Positions 57,215 to 64,000 of a stretch of 64,000 bases of DNA are shown here, one piece after another (positions within the stretch are counted from its first letter, which is position 1; each line of letters starts with the position of its first letter). The DNA is from Alphaproteobacteria bacterium. GTDB taxonomy: Bacteria; Pseudomonadota; Alphaproteobacteria; UBA9219; RGZA01. Under the pieces are notes generated by a model that was not told where the DNA came from, did no database searches, and saw nothing but the letters and a program-made list of their open reading frames with translations. The DNA lies in contig JANRLI010000007.1 of the NCBI GenBank assembly GCA_033762625.1, forward strand, positions 87,541 through 151,540, in the 5' to 3' direction. The position numbers and the translations under genes are program-made.

Positions 57215-57781
57215 ATGGGCGGTTTAAACGATTTGTTTGCGCAGGTTACTGAGCCATCATCTGGCCGTGCGCTTACTCAAACTGTGCCAAATGCGTTTGC
57301 AATCAGAAAGCATTTTGCCGATATGCGCATAGCAATGGCAATGGATGGTCAAAGAACTCCTGGCCATGACTGGTTTGAAAACCGCGCAGGCGGCATGGAA
57401 AACTTCAACCGATTGCAACAGCACGTGCTTGACCCGAATTTTGCGGGTAATGACCAATTTCCCAAAGATATGGTAGATGGATTGCGCAGAACCATGAGCG
57501 CGACCAATTATAATGCAGCAATGGTTGAAGCGATGGTCAAATCGATTGTTATAAAAGCTTCAATTCCAACAACTTCAAATATTCCAGCAGCTGACCGCGA
57601 TGCATTACAGGCGATTATCAATGGTGCGGTAACCGCTTCACCAACGCCTGCTGCGCCATTAATTACCCCAAGCGAAGCTCCACGTTCTACCCCGTCCAGT
57701 GGGCCGACGGTTACCCCTTCCGCCAGTCCATCAGATGCTGCGCGAGGAACGCCATCACGCGCACCTGTTGCGCCGAATTAA
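57215..57781 (+). CDS. Unknown protein with Pro/Ser/Thr-rich tail
   Basis: 188 residues from the ATG at 57215, preceded by AAAGGGA; an upstream in-frame ATG at 57158 lacks one. The N-terminal 130 residues look helical and soluble. The last 50 residues are low complexity (Pro, Ser, Thr, Ala) and lack charge. No signal peptide or known family. Its stop shares TTAA with motB, so the two are in convergent contact. Confidence 0.7.
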   Translation: MGGLNDLFAQVTEPSSGRALTQTVPNAFAIRKHFADMRIAMAMDGQRTPGHDWFENRAGGMENFNRLQQHVLDPNFAGNDQFPKDMVDGLRRTMSATNYNAAMVEAMVKSIVIKASIPTTSNIPAADRDALQAIINGAVTASPTPAAPLITPSEAPRSTPSSGPTVTPSASPSDAARGTPSRAPVAPN

Positions 57782-58953
57782 TGAATAGGCGATGGCGGCG
57801 TTAAGCGCGGCATATTGCCCGGCGTAAGCGCAGGCGCTGCCGGTGTTTCCGGCATCTTGTTGGTAAAATCAGCAGCAGGGTGAATGGCAGGGCCTTCTGG
57901 TGCTGTCTGTGCATCTGGTTTTTTTGCAGCATCTGGCGGCGTTTCCTGCTTTTCATTCCCATAGCGACGCAGCAAAACGATGCTGATGCGGCGGTTTTGT
58001 GGGTTCTTCGTATCATCTTTCATTAATGGTTCACGGTCAGCCTTGCCGCGAATATCTGTTACACGGTCTTCGGTAAACCCGCCTGCAATCAATGCCATCA
58101 TACTTGAATAAGCGCGGCCTGCAGATAACTCCCAATTGTTACTGCGCGATATGCCGCGATAAGGGGTGCTATCTGTGTTACCTGCCACTGTGATTTTGTT
58201 GGGAAGACGCGAGATAACCTTGCCAACCGTCATCACCAAATCGCGGCCACGTCCAACCAGATTGGCATTTCCCGTAGAAAACAGCGAATACCCGTTTTTA
58301 TCAACGATCTGAATGCGCAAACCTTCCGGTGTACTATCGATTAGTAGATTTTCTTCAAGTGAAGCCATTTCAGGCGATTGTTTGATTGCTTCACGCAGGG
58401 CATCTTCGGCCTTTTTGAAACTTTCTTCTTCGCGTTTCTTGGCTTCTTCCAAGGCTGCTTCGTTCATTTTATCTGGCGCGACTTCTTCGGGCACATTATT
58501 CGCAACCAGTTTTTGCAGCTGGGAAACCGCAGCCGCATCGCCGCTGGTCAGCTTGTCATTCAAGTTTTTGTCAGTGCCCGCAGGGTTGCCATAAGCCGGG
58601 TCTTCATGATGGTCTTCATCGGTTTCATTTTGTTCAGGCACCGCTTTGCTTACACCCGGCGGTGACGTTTCATTGATTTGTGCGCCTTCAGTTGTAACGG
58701 TCTTCCCGCCAAATACGCCGCCCGCACCGGATTCAGATTTGGAGATAGAGGCGGGAGAGAAGTAATCCGCGATACCCTTGCGTTCAACGTCTGTAGTTAC
58801 ATTGAGCAACCATAGCAGCAGGAAGAAGGCCATCATCGCCGTTACAAAGTCGGCATAGGCAACTTTCCATGCGCCACCATGATGACCATGGCCACCTTTT
58901 TTGATGCGCTTGATAATAATGGTGGTGCCGCCGCTATCGTTACCTTTGGCCAT
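57778..58953 (-). CDS. motB: Flagellar motor stator protein MotB
   Basis: 391 residues. The plug/membrane segment VAYADFVTAMMAFFLLLWLL contains the proton-binding Asp35. An acidic, Glu-rich linker with predicted coiled coil (about 165-190) follows. The C-terminal OmpA-like peptidoglycan-binding domain has NTDSTPYRG and NNWELSAGRA motifs. The tail of about 60 residues is Pro-rich and longer than usual. It forms the stator with MotA, encoded 18 bases upstream. Confidence 0.96.
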   Translation of the reverse strand: MAKGNDSGGTTIIIKRIKKGGHGHHGGAWKVAYADFVTAMMAFFLLLWLLNVTTDVERKGIADYFSPASISKSESGAGGVFGGKTVTTEGAQINETSPPGVSKAVPEQNETDEDHHEDPAYGNPAGTDKNLNDKLTSGDAAAVSQLQKLVANNVPEEVAPDKMNEAALEEAKKREEESFKKAEDALREAIKQSPEMASLEENLLIDSTPEGLRIQIVDKNGYSLFSTGNANLVGRGRDLVMTVGKVISRLPNKITVAGNTDSTPYRGISRSNNWELSAGRAYSSMMALIAGGFTEDRVTDIRGKADREPLMKDDTKNPQNRRISIVLLRRYGNEKQETPPDAAKKPDAQTAPEGPAIHPAADFTNKMPETPAAPALTPGNMPRLTPPSPIH

Positions 58954-58971
58954 GCGTTCTGTCCTGTAAGG

Positions 58972-59835
58972 TTAACCTGGTGCAGGCAATGCGGATGTTG
59001 CTTCTTCCATTTCCAGAAAGGTCGGGCGCATATCATTGGGGATGGATTTACGCGCATATTCAATGGAGATGGATGGCGCATAACCGCTTAAATGTGCAAG
59101 CAATCCAACCTTGATAACCTGATAATATTTACCGTTCAGTGCGAATTGCGCATTCAATGCATTGGCCAAAGGTGCCAGATAACCATACGAAACCCACACG
59201 CCGAAAAATGTTCCAACAAGCGCGCCGCCAATCATGTGGCCCAGAACTTCGGGTGGTTCGGTAATCGACCCCATGGTTTTAATAACGCCAAGCACCGCTG
59301 CTACAATACCAAGTGCGGGCATACCGTCAGCCATACTTTGAATGGCGCCGGAAACTTCGTGCTCTTCTTGATGGTGCACTTCGATTTCCTGATCCATTAA
59401 TGTTTCAAGTTCATATGGCTTATCAGCGCCCAAGGTAACAAGACGCAGATAATCGCAGAAAAATTCAACAGCATGGTGATCGGCCAAAAAGGTCGGGAAG
59501 GGTTGAAATAGCGTGCTTTCATCTGGCTTTTCAACATGGGCTTCCAGCGCCAACATGCCTTTGGTTTTAGCAAGCTTGAAGGTTTGATATAAAACGCTCA
59601 GCAGTTCGATGTAGCTTTGCTTGCTGTGCGCGGGTTTTTTAAATGCGGTGGGCAGTAATTTTCCAACACGCTTGAGTGTTGCGGGAGTGTTCGATGTAAT
59701 AAAAGCGCCAATCCCTGATCCAAGAATAATGATAAATTCAAAGGGCATCCACAGCACAGCAAGATTGCCGTGGTCAAAGGCATAGCCGCCCATGGTGCAG
59801 AAGATCACAACCAAGATACCGATAATTGCGTTCAT
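58972..59835 (-). CDS. motA: Flagellar motor stator protein MotA
   Basis: 287 residues with four membrane helices (about 1-20, 30-50, 175-195 and 205-225). Conserved prolines important for torque lie in PALGIVAAVLGV and SYGYLAPLAN. The N-terminal GGYAFDHGNLAVLWMPFE motif is typical of the proton-driven MotA. First gene of the motAB operon. Confidence 0.96.
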   Translation of the reverse strand: MNAIIGILVVIFCTMGGYAFDHGNLAVLWMPFEFIIILGSGIGAFITSNTPATLKRVGKLLPTAFKKPAHSKQSYIELLSVLYQTFKLAKTKGMLALEAHVEKPDESTLFQPFPTFLADHHAVEFFCDYLRLVTLGADKPYELETLMDQEIEVHHQEEHEVSGAIQSMADGMPALGIVAAVLGVIKTMGSITEPPEVLGHMIGGALVGTFFGVWVSYGYLAPLANALNAQFALNGKYYQVIKVGLLAHLSGYAPSISIEYARKSIPNDMRPTFLEMEEATSALPAPG

Positions 59836-59930
59836 GTTTGTATTTTCAGGCCGTTTTGAAAAAAAAGGTTTCGGTAAATCGGTGAGTTACGTAGACAGCG
59901 CTACGCTTTGTTAAGTATTGACCAGTGAGT

Positions 59931-59947
59931 GTTAAAGAGAATTTAAC
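59931..59947. promoter_or_regulatory. Dyad between motA and the small membrane gene
   Basis: GTTAAA and TTTAAC, perfect arms around GAGAA, about 90 bases before the gene at 60037 and 95 bases before motA's start. A CGTAG/CTACG dyad is also nearby. Confidence 0.35.
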
Positions 59948-60036
59948 GAAGTTGAACAAATGATAGAACCAATATATCGTAAAAGACGTTACGAGATTGG
60001 TATGACTTATGGATAACTTGGGGGGGAGGAACAATC

Positions 60037-60273
60037 ATGGCAATTATGGACTGGGCAGCATGGTGCGTGATAGCGGGACTATCATTTCTTTCCATTGGCG
60101 GTTTGCTCATCTGGGCGTATGGCGATTCGATGAACCCCAAGAAAGTTGAAGCAGGGTTGGCTGGCATGACCAGCAAGCGCCCAAGCTTTATGGGCGTGAT
60201 TGTATATGGCATTGCTTTAATGGTGGTGGGGCTTGGTTGCCTTGTTCAGGGCACGCTGTTCTTGATGAACTAG
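60037..60273 (+). CDS. Small two-helix membrane protein
   Basis: 78 residues, two membrane helices (about 7-27 and 50-72) with a basic loop containing KKVEAGLAGMTSKRP. A very strong ribosome site (GGGGGGGAGGA) sits 7 bases before the ATG. Unknown family. The stop shares CTAG with the convergent MAPEG gene. Confidence 0.75.
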   Translation: MAIMDWAAWCVIAGLSFLSIGGLLIWAYGDSMNPKKVEAGLAGMTSKRPSFMGVIVYGIALMVVGLGCLVQGTLFLMN

Positions 60274-60689
60274 CCTATTTTGCTCACCAGTGTGGGCAAG
60301 AGTGCATAATAAATTGCCGCAAGACTGCTAATCATCAAGGTAAGGTACGTGGTTTGCGTACCGATAATGCGCATGACATTCGCAGCGCTATCCTTACCAA
60401 CGCCATACGCATGAAGAATACGCGCCGCAAGTAACATGATGCCAAGGCAATGTAGTACAGGCGTGGGCGCTCCATGCACTTCAATCAGGAACATCAGGAT
60501 TAAACACATCGGTACAAATTCAACAAAACTGTGCTGGGCACGTTCTGCCCTGCGCCATAATTCCTCGTTACGTGATACGGCGTTAATTGCCACGCGGATA
60601 TATTCGCGGAAAATATTCAGCGAAAGCACAAGCAGTAATAACCCGAAAATTCCTGCATATAAAATGGTGACGGAAGGGGTGTTGACCAT
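60270..60689 (-). CDS. MAPEG-family membrane protein
   Basis: 139 residues, four membrane helices. The family signature RAERAQHSFVEFVP (canonical R-x-x-R-A-x-x-N-x-x-E-x-x-P, here Asn replaced by Phe/Ser region) appears near residue 47. Members include glutathione-dependent detoxification enzymes; substrate unknown. It is followed in the same direction from thiE, 35 bases upstream. Confidence 0.88.
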   Translation of the reverse strand: MVNTPSVTILYAGIFGLLLLVLSLNIFREYIRVAINAVSRNEELWRRAERAQHSFVEFVPMCLILMFLIEVHGAPTPVLHCLGIMLLAARILHAYGVGKDSAANVMRIIGTQTTYLTLMISSLAAIYYALLPTLVSKIG

Positions 60690-60724
60690 GAAAACCTCGC
60701 AGCAAAAAAACGAACACCAAAACC

Positions 60725-61318
60725 TTAAGCTGTTTTTTTATGTTGGTCGATTGCTTTTTGCAGTTCCTTTGCGCCTGTTACTGCGCCGTCTGCGTGATTC
60801 CACACTTGCCCAATAACGGCAACGAATTCGACGCCGATCTGAACCAACGGCACGCAATTTTGCGCGGTTATCCCGCCAATGGCTACGCACGGGGTTTTTA
60901 CCGCTATCACCCAATCTTCGAACACGCTCATGGGAACCAGCGGTGCGGTTTCTTTAGTGGAGGAGGGGAATGCCGCGCCAAACGCCACATAATCCGCGCC
61001 TGCTTCGGCTGCATCCATGGCGGCATCTTTGCTGGCATAGCAGCTCACACCTATGATTTTATCTTTGCCCAAAATGCTGCGCGCCATCGTATAGGTCATA
61101 TCGTCTTTGCCGATATGCGCGCCATCCGCGTTAAATCGTTTTGCTAAATCCACGCGGTCATTCAAAATGAATGCAATATCGCGTGACCAGCAAATGGGCA
61201 TCAACGTATCAATCGCGCGTTCCCAATCTTGGGTGGTTTTATTCTTGATGCGAAGTTGCACGCATGCGATATCCGCCGCATCAAGCACCGCCGGAAGCTG
61301 CTGCGCAAGTGTTTGCAA
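60725..61318 (-). CDS. thiE: Thiamine phosphate synthase, start uncertain
   Basis: 197 residues from the TTG at 61318, or 210 from a CTG at 61357. Motifs are AHIGKDDM preceded by ILNDRVDLAKRFNADG, IGVSCYASKD, and DYVAFGAAFPSSTKE, which bind thiazole phosphate and pyrophosphate. The usual Lys/Glu pair in VQLR-E-K is Ile-Lys (VQLRIKN). The TTG start would drop the first beta strand (RIYLITP), which is in frame upstream, so CTG or another rare start is likely. It joins the pyrimidine and thiazole halves of thiamine. It overlaps the end of fba. Confidence 0.88.
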   Translation of the reverse strand: MQTLAQQLPAVLDAADIACVQLRIKNKTTQDWERAIDTLMPICWSRDIAFILNDRVDLAKRFNADGAHIGKDDMTYTMARSILGKDKIIGVSCYASKDAAMDAAEAGADYVAFGAAFPSSTKETAPLVPMSVFEDWVIAVKTPCVAIGGITAQNCVPLVQIGVEFVAVIGQVWNHADGAVTGAKELQKAIDQHKKTA

Positions 61319-61362
61319 CTCGAATTCCGGCGGGGTGATGAGGTAGATGCGCGTCAGGTTTA

Positions 61363-62292
61363 TTACGCCTTGCCTTGGTAGATCTTCACCAATTCATCCA
61401 GCAGCTTCAATGCATCTTCGCGTGGGCGTTGGAAAGAGTTGCGACCGATGATGGAACCATTGCCGCCGCCATCACGAATGGCGCGTGCATCATCGAACAC
61501 GCTGCTTTCGCCCTTGGTTGCGCCGCCGCTGAACACCACAATACGGCGACCGTTAAAGCAGCATTGCATGATGTGCTTCACGCGCTCGGCTTGGGTTGCG
61601 CGTGCGATGTTCTTCGCTTCATACACTTTCTTGGCTTCGCCTTGTTCCAGGAAATCAGTTGGCAATTTTACCTTAATGATATGTGCGCCAAGAAGTGTTG
61701 CCATGTGCGCAGCATAAGTAATGACATCAAACGCAGTTTCGCCATCTTTTGAAAGATTTCCGCCACGTGCGTATGACCACAACACCACAGCCAAGCCGTT
61801 TTCTTTTGCTTGGCGTGACAGGTCACGGAATTCTTCATACTGGTCATACATGACGTCTGACCCAGGATAAATTGTGAAACCGATTGCAGAGCAGCCGAGA
61901 CGCAGCGCGTCTTTCACGCTGGCGGTTACGGCTTGGTCTGGCGCTTCCTTTTGGCGGGAAAGGCTGTTTGCGCTGTTCATTTTCAAAATGGTTGGAATGG
62001 TTCCGGCAAATGTGCTTGCGCCAGCTTCGAGCATACCTAGCGGAGCAGCATAGGCGTTCAGTCCCGCATCGATTGCCAATTGGTAATGGTAATGCGGGTC
62101 ATACGCATCGGGGTTTGGTGCAAAGCTACGTGCGGGGCCGTGTTCAAATCCTTGATCTACTGGAAGGATGATCATCTTGCCGGTGCCGCCCAAACGTCCT
62201 GCCATCAACATGCGGGCAAGATTGCCTTTGGTGCCGGGGCAATCGCTATCATAATTATCAAGAATTTCGCGTACTTTACGGGTGAGTTTCAT
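61363..62292 (-). CDS. fbaB: Class I fructose-bisphosphate aldolase (DhnA/FbaB type)
   Basis: 309 residues of the archaeal/bacterial class I family. The Schiff-base Lys lies in AHIIKVKLPTDF (near residue 205); IILPVDQGFEHGPARSF is at the N-terminus, and the phosphate-binding loop is FSGGATKGES. It cleaves fructose 1,6-bisphosphate. No metal-binding class II motif is present. It runs into thiE. Confidence 0.93.
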   Translation of the reverse strand: MKLTRKVREILDNYDSDCPGTKGNLARMLMAGRLGGTGKMIILPVDQGFEHGPARSFAPNPDAYDPHYHYQLAIDAGLNAYAAPLGMLEAGASTFAGTIPTILKMNSANSLSRQKEAPDQAVTASVKDALRLGCSAIGFTIYPGSDVMYDQYEEFRDLSRQAKENGLAVVLWSYARGGNLSKDGETAFDVITYAAHMATLLGAHIIKVKLPTDFLEQGEAKKVYEAKNIARATQAERVKHIMQCCFNGRRIVVFSGGATKGESSVFDDARAIRDGGGNGSIIGRNSFQRPREDALKLLDELVKIYQGKA

Positions 62293-62517
62293 CTGGGAGC
62301 CTTCAACTAAACGGGATTGAGATTTGAAGCTTTTTAACTAGTGGAAGTGGGGCAGAATGGCAAATCTTCTTTCTAAACTCTAATATCAAAAATCCCCTTA
62401 AAATCACCCTGTAACACATTGATTAACAAGCGTTATTTAGACTTATAAATGCTTGCTTTTCTTCGCGCCATGCCTACACTCACGGCATTAGAATCATAAA
62501 TCTATTAGGAAAAACAC

Positions 62518-64000
62518 GTGAGCAGTAATCAAAACACCTTGCCACCACAATCACCATCGGGGCAACCACCTTCAAACAGCAATACGCTTCCCATCACGAT
62601 TGAAGATGAGATGAAAAAATCCTACCTCGATTACGCAATGAGCGTAATCGTGAGCCGCGCTCTGCCAGATGTGCGCGACGGATTGAAACCGGTTCACCGC
62701 AGAATTTTATACGCCATGAAAGATGGCGGCTATGACAGCTCCAAGCCTTACAAAAAATCCGCCCGCATCGTCGGTGACGTGATGGGTAAATATCACCCGC
62801 ACGGTGATAGCGCGATCTATGATGCAATGGTTCGTATGGCGCAGGATTTTTCCATGCGTCTGCCGCTCATTGACGGGCAAGGTAACTTTGGTTCGATGGA
62901 TGGCGATCCGCCAGCCGCGATGCGTTATACCGAAGCGCGTTTGGGCAAAACCGCCGAAACCTTGCTGGAGGATATTGATAAAGAAACCGTAGCATTCCAG
63001 CCCAATTACGATGAATCCGTCTTTGAACCAACGGTGCTTCCTGCACGCTTTCCAAACCTGCTTATCAATGGCGCAGGCGGTATTGCGGTGGGTATGGCCA
63101 CCAATATTCCAACGCATAATCTTGGCGAAGTGATTGACGCATGCTGCATGCTGATCGATAACCCTGAAGCGTCGATAGAAGATCTGATGGAAGTGATGCC
63201 TGCGCCCGATTTTCCAACGGGCGGTATTATTTTGGGTCGTAATGGCATTCGCTCCGCATTCCATACGGGCCGTGGTTCCATCATCATTCGTGCGCGCACG
63301 CAAATTGAAGAAGTGCGCAAGGATAAGATGGCGATTATCGTCAACGAAATCCCATATCAGGTCAACAAACTTCGCCTGATCGAAATCATCGCATCCCAAG
63401 TGAACGATAAGGTTATCGAAGGCATTTCCGATTTGCGTGATGAATCCGACCGCGATGGCGTTCGTATTGTGATCGAGCTTAAACGCGAAGCGATGCCGGA
63501 AATCGTGCTCAATCAGCTGTATAAGCATACCCCGCTGCAAACATCGTTCGGCGTGAACATGCTCGCATTGCGCGATGGCCGCCCTGAGTTGCTCAATATC
63601 AAGCAGGTGATGGAAGCGTTCCTAACCTTCCGCGAGCAGACCATTAACAAGCGAACGGAATACGAATTATCACAAGCCCGTGACCGCGCGCATATCTTGG
63701 TTGGCTTGGCGATTGCCGTTGCAAATATTGATGAAGTGATCAAAATCATTCGCGGCGCTTCAGATCCTGCGATTGCAAAGGCTGAATTGCTTGCCCGTGA
63801 ATGGTCAGCAGATGCGATTGCACCATTACTAATGCTTGTGGAAGGTAGCGAAGATAAATCACGCAAGACCTACCGCCTTGATGAAATTCAGGCGAAGGCC
63901 ATTCTGGATTTGCGTTTGCATCGCTTAACGGGCCTTGAACGCGAAAAAATTTCCAACGATTTGAAGGAAATTGCCGCGCGTATTGCCGATTACATCGACA
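62518..64000 (+). CDS. gyrA: DNA gyrase subunit A, 3' end truncated
   Basis: 494 codons to the window edge from a GTG at 62518; AGGA lies 7 bases upstream. The breakage-reunion domain has [19 protein letters not shown], the quinolone-resistance region [19 protein letters not shown] with wild-type Ser and Asp at the positions where resistance changes occur, and the active Tyr in [10 protein letters not shown]. It introduces negative supercoils with GyrB. The N-terminal 30 residues form a Pro/Ser/Gln-rich extension. A 225-base divergent region separates it from fbaB. Confidence 0.97.
   Translation, partial: MSSNQNTLPPQSPSGQPPSNSNTLPITIEDEMKKSYLDYAMSVIVSRALPDVRDGLKPVHRRILYAMKDGGYDSSKPYKKSARIVGDVMGKYHPHGDSAIYDAMVRMAQDFSMRLPLIDGQGNFGSMDGDPPAAMRYTEARLGKTAETLLEDIDKETVAFQPNYDESVFEPTVLPARFPNLLINGAGGIAVGMATNIPTHNLGEVIDACCMLIDNPEASIEDLMEVMPAPDFPTGGIILGRNGIRSAFHTGRGSIIIRARTQIEEVRKDKMAIIVNEIPYQVNKLRLIEIIASQVNDKVIEGISDLRDESDRDGVRIVIELKREAMPEIVLNQLYKHTPLQTSFGVNMLALRDGRPELLNIKQVMEAFLTFREQTINKRTEYELSQARDRAHILVGLAIAVANIDEVIKIIRGASDPAIAKAELLAREWSADAIAPLLMLVEGSEDKSRKTYRLDEIQAKAILDLRLHRLTGLEREKISNDLKEIAARIADYID

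Noticed and set aside
62707..63540. 277-codon minus-strand frame over gyrA
   Set aside because: It is the mirror of the conserved gyrase coding sequence, with a His/Asn-rich translation and no motif.

Overview
The window is chromosomal DNA from an alphaproteobacterium with a free-living, flagellated, aerobic lifestyle. Evidence for this is the unfused nuoA-nuoN complex I operon with separate nuoC and nuoD, followed by birA, coaX, RNase J, a DUF1467 protein, proS, lolC/E and lolD. That order is familiar from many Alphaproteobacteria. The hemC-hemD-mitofilin-like-HemY cluster, the DUF2336 protein and a short ProS point the same way. Base composition looks close to balanced. I cannot resolve the order; a Rhodospirillales- or Micavibrio-like lineage would fit, but this is inference. 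No rRNA, insertion sequence, prophage or CRISPR array was seen.

Layout. 1-3.1 kb: a 5'-truncated unknown gene, tRNA-Leu, and two tandem paralogous family 2 glycosyltransferases. 3.2-14.2 kb: a protein quality-control region (tig, clpP, clpX, lon, hupB) interrupted by two small envelope genes and by three unrecognised genes, one with an HExxH metalloprotease motif. 14.2-15.0 kb: a small membrane protein, tRNA-Val and tRNA-Asp. 15.1-29.2 kb: the complete nuoA-N operon, genes abutting or overlapping by ATGA. 29.2-37.5 kb: birA, coaX, rnj, DUF1467, tag, proS, lolC/E, lolD. 37.5-42 kb: a membrane-anchored NERD-like protein, a TadE-TadE-TadG pilus-type trio and a MarR regulator. 42.1-46.5 kb: tRNA-Thr, pyruvate kinase, an I78-like inhibitor, an ATP-grasp enzyme and a DUF2336 protein. 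46.9-51 kb: the haem cluster. 51-64 kb: a Bax-inhibitor-like protein, a UbiH-family hydroxylase, a PII-like protein followed by an MscS-type channel, the Bpt/Ate aminoacyl transferase, motAB, MAPEG, thiE, class I aldolase and the start of gyrA.

Most of the window is ordinary core metabolism. The best candidate for something undescribed is the PII-like gene placed 19 bases upstream of an MscS-type channel. Its T-loop has lost both Tyr51 (the uridylylation site) and Arg47 (the residue GlnK inserts into AmtB), while the 2-oxoglutarate residues remain. Other notable points are a 44-base nested palindrome between tag and a small unknown gene, a NERD-like protein with an altered catalytic motif, a TadE-like protein with an EF-hand-type loop, three unknown genes around 8-11 kb with strong operator-like dyads, and six convergent gene pairs that share their stop codons through a 4-base TTAA or CTAG palindrome.
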